Assembly: GCF_025215155.1 (NCBI RefSeq) | Contig: NZ_JALHAM010000118.1 | Reading direction: 5' to 3' (one strand) | From: Dryocola clanedunensis | GTDB lineage: Bacteria; Pseudomonadota; Gammaproteobacteria; Enterobacterales; Enterobacteriaceae | Length of the DNA stretch: 64,000 nucleotides | Shown here: piece by piece, positions 7,917-16,284 of the stretch | Layout of the letters: every line of letters begins with the position of its first letter | Position numbering within the stretch: the stretch's first letter is position 1 | Translations under genes and position numbers: made by a program | Notes under the pieces: generated by a model | Told to the model about the DNA's origin: nothing | What the model saw: the letters and a program-made list of their open reading frames with translations, nothing else | The model's database searches: none

Positions 7917-9616
7917 AATGGTTGAGGAAATCACTGTCCGGCGACGGCACCCATAACAGCACGGCCGCAGAGGTAGCGCCATCGATGAGGACCGCGCAGC
8001 TGCCAGGCGGCTTTCTGCCGGCAGAAAGTCCGGATGTGCTGATTGCCGACGAGCGCCGCCAGCAGAGCCTGCAGATAATCCAGCAGGTGAGCTCGATGCC
8101 GGCTCCGCTCTATAACACGCTCTGTTATCAGCCGCTGCTGACCCTGCTGGCGCGGGTACAGCAGGTGCCGGCTGCCGAAACGGGAACGTGGTCAAGGCAG
8201 GGCGGCTTTGGCGACCTGACGCTGAAGTTCACCGCCTGCGCCGTGCGGCTCTCGAAAGGGTATATGTTCCCCCCGGGTGCCGCACCGGAAGAGCAGTCGG
8301 CGCAGAGCTCAGCCTGGAACGCGGTAGTGTTCTGGTCAGCGCTGTTTCATCACCTGCCGCTGCTGGCCCGCCTGGAGGGTGAACTGCTCAGCGGTGAATG
8401 CTGGGTGCCGGGCACGACCGTGCCGGCACGGGCGTATCGCTTCCGCTTTCGCAAGACGGCACCCACAGGCTCGGAAGGTCCGGCGATGGCCTCGCTGATG
8501 GCCGGACAGATTCTGCCAGCGGAGGCCGTCCGCTGGCTTTCCGATACGCCGCCGGTGCTGCGTAACCTTGCCGGCGCGCTGTGGAACGGTCATCCGGAGA
8601 TGCCACTGATACGGGACATTCTGAAGCAGTCGGCCGGTATCGTCGATGCGCCACCGATGGGCAGTGGTTCACCGGTGGCTCAGGCCGGGAAGCTGGCTGC
8701 TGCCCCCGCATCCGTGCCGGGAGTGGCTGTCCCGTCCGCTGAGTTACCTGCCGCAGGCGAGCTGCCGGTGCCCGCACTGGCTCCTGAAATGCTGCTGAGC
8801 GAGCTGGCACCTTCCGTGCCGGCGGTGAGCGCAGGCACCACGCCAGTGGCACCTGCAGCACCGGCTCCACAGGCCGAAGAAAATGTGGCTGATGAAAAGC
8901 CACCTGCAGCTGACGTCACACCTGCAGTCGCCGACGAAACTGACATGCTGCTGTCGTTGTTTTCAGCGGTACAGGCGGAGCCTGAAGAGCAGGCTCCGCC
9001 TGTTGTTGCTTCGCAGCCGGTTAGCGATGAGCTGGTCGCACAGGCGGCTGAACCCGCTGTAATGGACTCGCCAGAAGAAGCCGTGACGGATGTGGTGGTC
9101 AGCGCTGCCGTTTCGTCAGCGGAGCCGACGGTCTTATTCCCGGACACGCCTCCTGAACCTGATGCGAAGGTAAAGCCGGTACCGGACGGCGAACCGAAAA
9201 ATGAAGCCCGGGACAGCGTCAGTTCTGACGCTGTCGTGAGTGAAGGTGCCTGTCAGGAAGGCGAGGCATTTCTTCAGTGGCTGAAGGACAGCCTTCGTGA
9301 CGGACAGCTCCCGGTCAACGGGCTGTCCGATAAAGTCCACATCGTCGCCGGGCATGTGTTTTTGCCGGTACCCGGCATTTTCTTTGAATATCTGAAACAG
9401 ACGGGTAAGGAGGTGGCTGAGCGTGAGCGCATTCAGCGCGAGTTTGAGCTGCTGAATCTGTGCAAACGACGTGAAAATAAACGGTTCTGGTTTGCACACC
9501 TGCAGCAGGATACGCAGGGACAGGGAGGATATAAAAAATTAAAAGGTTACCTGATAAAAGGACGCCTGATTTTCACCCGGGTGCCGCAGGACAGTACGTA
9601 TTTGTCGTTCCCGTGA
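7910..9616 (+). CDS. TraI_2/MobH-like relaxase-family protein, signature degenerate
   Basis: A 568-residue protein with the layout of ICE TraI proteins: an N-terminal TraI_2-like domain (residues about 25-240), a long Ala/Pro/Val-rich linker (about 245-440) and a C-terminal TraI_2_C/DUF1528-like domain (about 445-568). MobH relaxases carry an HHxxxGGLLxHSLEV-type metal motif and an HD pair. Here the matching region reads RQGGFGDLTLKF and the later pair reads FHH, so several expected ligands are missing. It may be an inactive paralogue or a divergent relaxase. It overlaps the helicase gene and is followed 30 bases later by the integrase. Confidence 0.6.
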   Translation: MLKWLRKSLSGDGTHNSTAAEVAPSMRTAQLPGGFLPAESPDVLIADERRQQSLQIIQQVSSMPAPLYNTLCYQPLLTLLARVQQVPAAETGTWSRQGGFGDLTLKFTACAVRLSKGYMFPPGAAPEEQSAQSSAWNAVVFWSALFHHLPLLARLEGELLSGECWVPGTTVPARAYRFRFRKTAPTGSEGPAMASLMAGQILPAEAVRWLSDTPPVLRNLAGALWNGHPEMPLIRDILKQSAGIVDAPPMGSGSPVAQAGKLAAAPASVPGVAVPSAELPAAGELPVPALAPEMLLSELAPSVPAVSAGTTPVAPAAPAPQAEENVADEKPPAADVTPAVADETDMLLSLFSAVQAEPEEQAPPVVASQPVSDELVAQAAEPAVMDSPEEAVTDVVVSAAVSSAEPTVLFPDTPPEPDAKVKPVPDGEPKNEARDSVSSDAVVSEGACQEGEAFLQWLKDSLRDGQLPVNGLSDKVHIVAGHVFLPVPGIFFEYLKQTGKEVAERERIQREFELLNLCKRRENKRFWFAHLQQDTQGQGGYKKLKGYLIKGRLIFTRVPQDSTYLSFP

Positions 9617-9646
9617 CGGGAGCTGAGCACAACAATGGAGCATATT

Positions 9647-10666
9647 ATGAATAACAATAATTCACAGCGCAGCATGACGTGGGATGAGCTACTGGAAGAG
9701 TATTTTTTCCGCCAGTCGCTCAGACCTGATACTGAGTGGAGCTATCGCAAAGTGGTCAATGTATTCAGAACGTTCATCGGAGAGGGGGTATGTCCCGATG
9801 ACGTGACTGAACGGGTTGTTATGCACTGGCGACGGCATAATCTGAATGTCCAGCAGCTGTCGTCTAACACCTGGAACAATAAGGTCAGGCATATGAGTGC
9901 GCTGTACCGGGAGGGCATGGGGGCCGGACTCTTAAACTGTACTGAAAATCCGTTCCGGGGTTTGATTATGAAAAAAGCCGGTAAAAAGAAGAAGACACTG
10001 AGTGAGACGCAGATGGTGAAGGTTTATCTCACGATGGAGCAGATGGCTGAAGCGGAACGGGCCGGTTTGCTAAGAGGACGGCCGTGTGCCCTGTTGCCGG
10101 CCTGGTACTGGCTTACCGTGCTCGATGTGCTGCGCTATACCGGTATGCGGCTGAATCAGCTGCTGCACCTGCGCCTGCAGGATATCCATCTCAGCGATGA
10201 AGAGATCACGTTGTGTCGTGAAGGCAGCAAAACGCACAGAGAATGGAATGTTCCTGCTGTCTGTCAGGTTCGTACAGGGCTTGAGCTGCTGCTGGCGGAA
10301 GCCAGAAAGCGGGGCGCAGGCCCGGGTGATCCACTTTTTCATTATGAGCGTATTGTTGGCAGCCAGTCCGGGACGGAAGCGTACGGCGCACCTTCTCTGC
10401 AGCCGGTGAAATCTTTTTTCAGACGGCTGTCAAAAGAGTGTGGTTTTGCGGTTTCGCCTCACCGTTTCCGGCATACCTTCGCCACCATTCTGATGAACTC
10501 GCCGGACAGGAATCTGCCGCTGGTAAAGGGATTGCTCGGGCACAGCAGCGTATCTACAACAATGGAGTATATCGATATCAACATGAGAGTCGCGGCGAAG
10601 ACGCTGGAAACAGAGTTGTCGCTTTATACGGATAAGCGGCAAAGAGAACAGTTAACAGGGCTCTAA
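9647..10666 (+). CDS. Tyrosine-family site-specific integrase
   Basis: A 339-residue phage-type integrase. An N-terminal SAM-like core-binding domain (residues about 5-100) is followed by the catalytic domain with R168 (YTGMR), H272-x-x-R275 (SPHRFRHTF), H299 (LLGHSS) and nucleophile Y308 (MEYIDI), so it should be active. It is the last gene of the element and points at the 3' end of tRNA-Phe 217 bases away, the usual place for an integrase next to its attachment site. Start 9647 has GGAG six bases upstream; an in-frame ATG at 9635 would add four residues. Confidence 0.9.
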   Translation: MNNNNSQRSMTWDELLEEYFFRQSLRPDTEWSYRKVVNVFRTFIGEGVCPDDVTERVVMHWRRHNLNVQQLSSNTWNNKVRHMSALYREGMGAGLLNCTENPFRGLIMKKAGKKKKTLSETQMVKVYLTMEQMAEAERAGLLRGRPCALLPAWYWLTVLDVLRYTGMRLNQLLHLRLQDIHLSDEEITLCREGSKTHREWNVPAVCQVRTGLELLLAEARKRGAGPGDPLFHYERIVGSQSGTEAYGAPSLQPVKSFFRRLSKECGFAVSPHRFRHTFATILMNSPDRNLPLVKGLLGHSSVSTTMEYIDINMRVAAKTLETELSLYTDKRQREQLTGL

Positions 10667-10798
10667 AATCTGATGTGGGGTCAGATAAGCTATTGCAGAA
10701 CTTGACATTCTGTAATGTCCCTGTAACTATTCCGGAGATCGAGAAAGAGGACTGCTCCAAACAGTCCTCTTCTTGAGGAAAATTGACAATCTGATGTG
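10667..10798. repeat. Direct repeat pair AATCTGATGTG near the element end
   Basis: AATCTGATGTG occurs at 10667-10677 and again at 10788-10798, between the integrase gene and tRNA-Phe. Short direct repeats here are typical of integrase arm-binding sites; no function is shown. Confidence 0.35.
10745..10771. terminator. Hairpin downstream of the integrase
   Basis: AAGAGGACTG (10745-10754) pairs perfectly with CAGTCCTCTT (10762-10771), loop seven bases. Only a weak T tract follows. In either direction it could end integrase or tRNA-Phe transcripts. Confidence 0.5.
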
Positions 10799-10883
10799 CG
10801 GCATTGAAACCACACCAGTCTGACACCTTCCTCGTTATCGTCCGTTAAGGATCTCACCCCTTAACCAACGGTTTCGATGATAG

Positions 10884-10959
10884 TGGTGCCCGGACTCGGA
10901 ATCGAACCAAGGACACGGGGATTTTCAATCCCCTGCTCTACCGACTGAGCTATCCGGGC
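10884..10959 (-). tRNA. pheV: tRNA-Phe (GAA anticodon)
   Basis: The minus strand gives a complete 76-base cloverleaf beginning GCCCGGATAGCTCAGTCGGT, with a GAA anticodon in the TTGAAAA loop, a TTCGATTC T-loop and encoded CCA. It lies beside speC as pheV does in E. coli, though pheU has the same sequence. The integrase gene ends 217 bases from its 3' end, so its 3' part is very probably the attachment site. The gene is intact, as insertion has restored the tRNA 3' end. The second attachment copy is outside the window. Confidence 0.95.
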
Positions 10960-10969
10960 AACGGGGCGC

Positions 10970-10998
10970 ATTAAACCGTAAAGCCCATTCTTCGTCAA
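10970..10998 (-). promoter_or_regulatory. tRNA-Phe sigma-70 promoter
   Basis: On the minus strand TTGACG (10993-10998) and TTTAAT (10970-10975) are spaced 17 bases, followed by a GC-rich discriminator GCGCCCC typical of stringently controlled stable RNA genes. The mature tRNA begins 11 bases after the -10 box. Confidence 0.8.
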
Positions 10999-11247
10999 CG
11001 ATTTTGTACCGTTCGCCCACGCGTTTGCATGAATTATGTGCGTCGTGTTCAGCTCTGTAGCTTGAACCCCGGCTAAGAAGGTGCCATGATTGCGCGAAAT
11101 TTCGCATGTCTGCAACGGGGCGCTTATTGATGTTCACAGTCAATGTTCACCAACATCACCCGATGGCGCGCCGCTCCCTTTCTGCCGTATCCCTAAGACC
11201 CTCGCTCACCATGCGGTGAGGGCAGCGCAAGCCGACTTCCGGACAAC

Positions 11248-11397
11248 AGTAAAATCAGGTGTCACCTGGTTTTACTGATGTCTCGCGGTCGGAGGCTTCT
11301 CTCCTTCAGACTCGCAGACACATTCGCCGGGGAATGCTCCCTTTGCCGTGCCTTATGGCACCCACTCATCCTTGAGCTTTGGGATTTGTGCATATGA
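11248..11397 (+). promoter_or_regulatory. speC leader: strong hairpin and a 39-codon ORF touching the start codon
   Basis: An inverted repeat at 11248-11276 (AGTAAAATCAGGTG against CACCTGGTTTTACT, one G-T wobble) is followed at 11278 by an ATG that opens a 39-codon frame. Its TGA (11395-11397) overlaps the speC ATG (11394-11396) as ATGA. No clear ribosome binding site precedes the small ORF, so coding is unproven. The rest of the 434-base tRNA-speC gap holds the tRNA promoter and a CTCACC/GGTGAG hairpin near 11207. Confidence 0.3.
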
Positions 11398-13529
11398 ATT
11401 CTTTGAAAATTGCCGCCAGCCACGATGTGGCCACCACGCTTTCCACCCATCGTGAAGTCGTGACGCTTGATAACACCGATTTTACGGATGTTGCGGCGGT
11501 CGTGCTGTCTGCTGCCGACAGCCGCAGCGGCATTCTGGCTTTGCTTAAACGTACGGGCTTTAATCTCCCGGTCTTTTTAGTTTCTGAAACGCAGCCAGAA
11601 GAGCAGGCGGCATTTACGGGGGTCATTACCGGTAAGGCGCAGGATTATCTGGAGCTGGAAACGGCTGCCACTGAATATGAAGAGGATTTGCTGCCACCGT
11701 TTTTCGACACGCTGACCAAATACGTGGCGATGGAAAACAGCACCTTCGCCTGTCCTGGCCATCAGCACGGTGAATTCTTCAAAAAGCACCCGGCCGGGCG
11801 ACAGTTCTACGATTTCTTCGGCGAGAACGTTTTTCGTGCCGATATGTGCAACGCGGACGTTAAACTCGGCGATTTGCTGATCCACGAAGGTTCGGCGAAG
11901 GATGCGCAGAAGTTTGCGGCCAAAGTCTTTCACGCGGATAAAACCTATTTCGTGTTAAACGGCACCTCGGCGGCCAATAAGGTCGTCACCAACGCATTAC
12001 TGACGCGCGGCGATCTGGTGCTGTTTGACCGCAATAACCACAAATCCAACCATCATGGCGCTTTGATTCAGGCGGGCGCTACGCCGGTTTATCTGGAAGC
12101 GGCGCGAAATCCATTTGGGTTTATCGGCGGCATTGACGCGCACTGTTTTGATGATGCCTACCTGCGCAGTTTAATCGGCGAAGTGGCACCTGAACGTGCG
12201 CAGGACAAGCGCCCGTTCCGCCTGGCTGTGATTCAGCTCGGTACCTACGACGGCACCATCTACAACGCACGTCAGGTCGTGGATAAGATCGGCCACCTGT
12301 GCGACTACATCCTCTTTGACTCCGCGTGGGTAGGCTATGAGCAGTTCATTCCGATGATGGCGGACTGTTCACCGCTGCTGCTGGATCTCAACGAGAACGA
12401 TCCGGGGATCTTCGTGACCCAGTCGGTGCATAAACAGCAGGCCGGATTCTCCCAGACTTCGCAGATCCACAAGAAAGATAACCATATTCGCGGCCAGGCG
12501 CGTTTCTGCCCGCACAAGCGGCTGAATAATGCTTTCATGCTGCACGCCTCGACCAGTCCGTTTTATCCGCTGTTTGCGGCGCTTGACGTGAACGCCAAAA
12601 TCCACGAAGGGGAGAGCGGCCGCCGCCTGTGGGCGGAATGCGTGGCGCTGGGCATTGAGGCGCGCAAGGCGATCGTCGCCAATTGTAAGATGATCAAACC
12701 GTTTATTCCGCCGGTGGTGGCGGGGCGGCCGTGGCAGGATCATGCGACGGATAAAATCGCGCAGGAACGGCGCTTCTTCAGCTTTGAACCGGGCGAGAAA
12801 TGGCATGGTTTTGAAGGCTATGAGAAGGATGAGTATTTCGTCGACCCGTGCAAGCTCCTGCTCACCACGCCGGGTATCGATCCGCAAACCGGCGAGTACA
12901 CCGAGTTTGGGATTCCTGCGGCAATCCTCGCACACTACCTTCGTGAAAACGGGATAGTGCCGGAGAAAGCGGATCTCAATTCGATCCTCTTCCTGCTGAC
13001 GCCTGCGGAAAGCGCGGAGAAAATGGCGCAGCTGGTGGCGATGCTCGCCCAGTTCGAACAGCATATTGAAGATGACACGCCGCTTGCCGACGTGCTGCCG
13101 ACTATCTATCAGAAGTACTCCGTGCGCTACAAAGGCTATACCCTGCGCCAGCTTTGTCAGGAGATGCATGATCTCTACGTCAGCTTTGACGTGAAGGCGT
13201 TGCAAAAATCGATGTTCCGCAAAGAGAGCCTGCCCGCGGTGGCGATGAACCCGCAGGATGCCAACAGCGAGTTTATTCGCGGCAGCGTGGAGCTGGTGCG
13301 CTTAAGCCTGTCGGAAGGGCGCATTGCCGCAGAAGGTGCGCTGCCGTATCCCCCAGGCGTGCTCTGCGTGGTGCCTGGCGAAGTGTGGGGAAGCGCTGCG
13401 CTGCGTTACTTCCTGGCGCTGGAAGAGGGCGTGAACATGCTGCCGGGCTTCTCGCCGGAGCTACAGGGCGTATACAGCGAAACGGATGCGGACGGAATTA
13501 AGCGGCTCTACGGGTATATGGTGAAGTGA
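11394..13529 (+). CDS. speC: Ornithine decarboxylase, constitutive (biosynthetic)
   Basis: A 711-residue fold-type I PLP decarboxylase that converts ornithine to putrescine in the cytoplasm. It has the same length and nearly the same core as E. coli SpeC. The PLP lysine is K347 in SVHKQQAGFSQ, and the N-terminal response-regulator-like domain (1-110) precedes the catalytic domain. ATG 11394 has GGGA nine bases upstream; an in-frame TTG at 11379 is less likely. In E. coli nupG lies between speC and mltC; here speC is followed only by an intergenic repeat and then mltC. Regulation may involve the structured leader. Confidence 0.97.
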   Translation: MNSLKIAASHDVATTLSTHREVVTLDNTDFTDVAAVVLSAADSRSGILALLKRTGFNLPVFLVSETQPEEQAAFTGVITGKAQDYLELETAATEYEEDLLPPFFDTLTKYVAMENSTFACPGHQHGEFFKKHPAGRQFYDFFGENVFRADMCNADVKLGDLLIHEGSAKDAQKFAAKVFHADKTYFVLNGTSAANKVVTNALLTRGDLVLFDRNNHKSNHHGALIQAGATPVYLEAARNPFGFIGGIDAHCFDDAYLRSLIGEVAPERAQDKRPFRLAVIQLGTYDGTIYNARQVVDKIGHLCDYILFDSAWVGYEQFIPMMADCSPLLLDLNENDPGIFVTQSVHKQQAGFSQTSQIHKKDNHIRGQARFCPHKRLNNAFMLHASTSPFYPLFAALDVNAKIHEGESGRRLWAECVALGIEARKAIVANCKMIKPFIPPVVAGRPWQDHATDKIAQERRFFSFEPGEKWHGFEGYEKDEYFVDPCKLLLTTPGIDPQTGEYTEFGIPAAILAHYLRENGIVPEKADLNSILFLLTPAESAEKMAQLVAMLAQFEQHIEDDTPLADVLPTIYQKYSVRYKGYTLRQLCQEMHDLYVSFDVKALQKSMFRKESLPAVAMNPQDANSEFIRGSVELVRLSLSEGRIAAEGALPYPPGVLCVVPGEVWGSAALRYFLALEEGVNMLPGFSPELQGVYSETDADGIKRLYGYMVK

Positions 13530-13534
13530 TTTTT

Positions 13535-13620
13535 CCCTCACCCTAACCCCCCTCTCCCCAAAGGGGCGAGGGGATTTTCTTTTCTCCCTCTCCCTTTCAG
13601 AGGGAGGGCCGGGGTGAGGG
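13535..13620. repeat. Intergenic repeat (CCCTCACCC type), copy 1
   Basis: A C-rich/G-rich element bounded by CCCTCACCC (13535-13543) and its complement GGGTGAGGG (13612-13620), with internal CTCTCCCC/GGGGCGAGGGG and CTCCCTCTCCCTTTCAG. A second copy lies at 18107-18184. Both sit between convergent genes (speC/mltC and yggN/hemW). Confidence 0.7.
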
Positions 13621-13627
13621 TCAATAA

Positions 13628-14704
13628 TTACCGCCTGCGATAGCTCTTCTGAGCGTTATTCACCTTATAAAGATAACGGCGGGATTCCGCAGAAGGGTGG
13701 CGCGTGGTCAGCGTCTGGTAGACATCGTCCGCGGCCATGCTGTTGATGATGCTGAACGCCCGCTGCTTGTCGCTATTAAATACGCGCAGTACGCTTCCCG
13801 CACCGCCATTGTACGCGGTGATGACCGCATAGCGACGTGATGTCGGGTTATCGATGCCGCCCAGGTAGGTATCCTGCAAAATCGCCAGGTAGGCCGTACC
13901 AGTATCGATATTGCTTTCCGGGTCGAACAGGAAGCTGCGGCTTGGTTTGCCCCATTTCCCCTGCGACTTAAACACGTCCACGCCCGCGCTGTGCTGCACA
14001 ACCTGCATCAGGCCCAGAGCATCCGCATGGCTTACCGCATACGGGTTAAAGCTCGATTCGGTTTGCATGATAGCCAGGATCAGCGACTCATCCACGCCAT
14101 ATTTCTTCGACGCCTTACGCACCATCCCCATGTATTTATGAGCACGTTTATCCAGGTGGTTCGGCACCAGGTTGATCGTGACGCTGTAGACGATTTTAAG
14201 TCCGGTGCTGCGGCTCTTCAGGCGGTTTTGCAGCAGGTAATCGGCAAACTTCGATGCGCGACCTTCCCAGCGGATCGCCTGGCCGGTCTGGTCGACAACC
14301 TGTCCGTACAGGAAGGGCATTTTGGAGATCTGCACGTCGTTGGCGTCGGAATAGAGATCGACCGAGCCAGGATCATCGCCCATCAGCAAGGTATTGATGA
14401 TTGCCTGGCGCAGGTGGCCTGCAGGATCGGTGCCGGCGATGGTTTCGATGGTGATCGTACCGTCATCAAAGTTGATGTGGCTTCGTGTCAGATATTGGTC
14501 GGTATATTTGACGTAATCTTTCGGACCGGCAATCAGGACCTCTTTCATTCCCCAGATGTTTTCGATGTTATTGGCAAACTGGCCCATCAAAATATCAAAA
14601 CCGTTCGTGTCCTTAACAAAGGCTTCGTTATAGGCGTCATCTTTTTTGCTCGAACACGAGATGAGCAGTGGGGCAATAAGGGCTAGCGCTAGAATTTTTT
14701 TCAT
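13628..14704 (-). CDS. mltC: Membrane-bound lytic murein transglycosylase C
   Basis: A 358-residue outer-membrane lipoprotein that cleaves peptidoglycan glycan strands to 1,6-anhydro products. The lipobox is LLISC (C17). Residues about 195-350 form the SLT lysozyme-like domain with the catalytic glutamate in MQTESSFNPYA, followed by GLMQV and the AYNGG motif. It is last in the mutY-yggX-mltC minus-strand cluster, as in E. coli, with a hairpin terminator between yggX and mltC that may lower its expression. Confidence 0.96.
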   Translation of the reverse strand: MKKILALALIAPLLISCSSKKDDAYNEAFVKDTNGFDILMGQFANNIENIWGMKEVLIAGPKDYVKYTDQYLTRSHINFDDGTITIETIAGTDPAGHLRQAIINTLLMGDDPGSVDLYSDANDVQISKMPFLYGQVVDQTGQAIRWEGRASKFADYLLQNRLKSRSTGLKIVYSVTINLVPNHLDKRAHKYMGMVRKASKKYGVDESLILAIMQTESSFNPYAVSHADALGLMQVVQHSAGVDVFKSQGKWGKPSRSFLFDPESNIDTGTAYLAILQDTYLGGIDNPTSRRYAVITAYNGGAGSVLRVFNSDKQRAFSIINSMAADDVYQTLTTRHPSAESRRYLYKVNNAQKSYRRR

Positions 14705-14740
14705 CGTTCCGTGTATGCGTTTTGCGTGTCGTGGATTGCA

Positions 14741-14762
14741 AAAGGGCCGAAAGCGGCCCTTT
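14741..14762 (-). terminator. Hairpin between yggX and mltC
   Basis: AAAGGGCCG (14741-14749) pairs with CGGCCCTTT (14754-14762), loop four bases, with TTTT following on the minus strand. It may attenuate transcription into mltC. Confidence 0.6.
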
Positions 14763-14766
14763 GGTT

Positions 14767-15039
14767 TTATTTTTCCGGCGGCGTGAAGCCTTCAATATGG
14801 ACTTCTTTACCCTCGAACAGGAAGTTGACCATTTCGGCTTCCAGCTCTTTGCGGTGCTCGGGGTTCATCATGCTCATCTTGCGTTCGTTGATAAGCATGG
14901 TTTGCTTGGCCTGCCACAGCGCCCAGGCTTCTTTCGAGATTTCGTTATAGATGCGCTTACCCAGTTCGCCAGGATACAGCTGGAAATCCTGGCCTTCGGC
15001 CTCGCGTTGCAGGTAGGTACAAAAAATTGTGCGGCTCAT
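14767..15039 (-). CDS. yggX: Fe(2+)-trafficking protein YggX
   Basis: A 90-residue cytosolic protein that protects iron-sulfur clusters against oxidation and is under SoxRS control in enterics. The single cysteine C7 (MSRTIFC), known to matter in YggX, is present. Its ATG overlaps the mutY stop codon by one base (TAATG), so the two genes are translationally linked. Confidence 0.96.
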   Translation of the reverse strand: MSRTIFCTYLQREAEGQDFQLYPGELGKRIYNEISKEAWALWQAKQTMLINERKMSMMNPEHRKELEAEMVNFLFEGKEVHIEGFTPPEK

Positions 15040-16130
15040 TACTCTTCCTCTTCAAACGCGCGGGCGGTTTTTATCACCACCGGCTCGGCGTGTAATTGCT
15101 GTAACAGTCTTTCCACGGGGGCAGCAAGGCCCACGGCGGGTGGCTGGGCTAAGTTATACCAGAGAGCAGTGCCTTCATCCATGCACCCGGCAAACGACGG
15201 CACGGGCAGCCACATTGGCACAATATCCAGGTGGAAATGGCTGAAAGTATGGCGGAAGGCGGTTAATTGCGTGAGATTATCTGCTGGAATCTGCCGCTGC
15301 GCCAGCCAGGCGCGCAGTTCTTCCTCAGTAGCGAACTGCGGGAAGCAGTACAATCCGCCCCACAACCCAACCGTCGGACGCTGGACCAGCAGGATGCTCT
15401 GCTCGTGCTGCATCATCAGCATATAGCCGGTGCGCTCGGGGATTGTCACCTTAGGTTTTTTACCGGGATAGTTTGCCCAGCTGTTGTTGGCGTAAGCCAC
15501 GCAGCCGTTGTTGAGCGGACATAGCTCGCATTTTGGTTTTGAACGGGTGCAGACCATGGCACCCAAATCCATCATGGCCTGGTTAAACTGGCTCACGCCT
15601 TCGGCAGGGGTGACGTTTTCACTGATTTCCCACAAACGTTTCTCAACCTCTTTCTTTCCCGGCCAGCCAGCTACCGCGTAGCAGCGGGCCAGCACGCGTT
15701 TAACGTTGCCATCCAGTATGGGGAAATGTTTGCCGAGCGAGAGGGAGAGTATCGCCCCCGCGGTAGAACGGCCCACGCCGGGCAAATCGGCGACTTCCTC
15801 GAAGGTTTCAGGGAAAATGCCGCCGTGCAGGGTAGCCACTCTTTGCGCGGCTTTGTGCAGGTTGCGTGCGCGAGCGTAATAACCAAGGCCTGTCCATAAA
15901 TGAAGGACTTCATCCAGCGGAGCGTTAGCCAGATCGGTCACGGTCGGGAATTTCGCCATAAAACGCTCAAAATAAGGGATCACGGTCGCAACCTGAGTTT
16001 GTTGCAACATCACCTCTGAGAGCCATACTTTATAAGGCGTTTTCTGTTGCTGCCACGGCAGGGTCTTGCGTCCGAACTGGTGATACCAGTCCAGAACCTG
16101 GTGGGCAAACTGCGGCGCTTGTATCGTCAA
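15039..16130 (-). CDS. mutY: Adenine DNA glycosylase
   Basis: A 363-residue base-excision enzyme that removes adenine mispaired with 8-oxoguanine. The HhH-GPD domain (LPGVGRSTAGAILS) is followed by the [4Fe-4S] cluster cysteines in C-x6-C-x2-C-x5-C (CTRSKPKCELCPLNNGC) and a C-terminal NUDIX-like domain. No ATG fits the conserved N-terminus; a TTG at 16130 with GGAAG seven bases upstream starts the protein as MTIQAPQF, aligning with E. coli MQASQF. A longer in-frame reading from 16265 would run through the divergent trmB promoter region. The C-terminus (…ARAFEEEE) is about ten residues longer than in E. coli. Confidence 0.93.
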   Translation of the reverse strand: MTIQAPQFAHQVLDWYHQFGRKTLPWQQQKTPYKVWLSEVMLQQTQVATVIPYFERFMAKFPTVTDLANAPLDEVLHLWTGLGYYARARNLHKAAQRVATLHGGIFPETFEEVADLPGVGRSTAGAILSLSLGKHFPILDGNVKRVLARCYAVAGWPGKKEVEKRLWEISENVTPAEGVSQFNQAMMDLGAMVCTRSKPKCELCPLNNGCVAYANNSWANYPGKKPKVTIPERTGYMLMMQHEQSILLVQRPTVGLWGGLYCFPQFATEEELRAWLAQRQIPADNLTQLTAFRHTFSHFHLDIVPMWLPVPSFAGCMDEGTALWYNLAQPPAVGLAAPVERLLQQLHAEPVVIKTARAFEEEE

Positions 16131-16284
16131 CGCGGATCTTCCGGCAATGGATGAAATCAGGGTGCCGATTCCAGCACAGAGAGCGGAGGGCTGTAAACCG
16201 GAACTTTCCCGTACATCTGCTTGCTTCTGGGCATTAACTTTGGATAATGCCCGTTTCCCGAACACTAACTAAAGTCAGAGCATC

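Noticed and set aside
9134..9499. Minus-strand ORFs over the TraI-like gene linker
   Set aside because: The low-complexity GC-rich linker keeps several frames open; only the plus frame has domains at both ends.
10745..10771. Hairpin near the integrase as an attachment-site core
   Set aside because: It is a simple terminator-like stem and shares no sequence with the tRNA 3' end.
16131..16265. N-terminal extension of MutY to 16265
   Set aside because: The added residues do not match the family and would overlap the divergent trmB promoter area; TTG 16130 has a good RBS and fits the conserved N-terminus.
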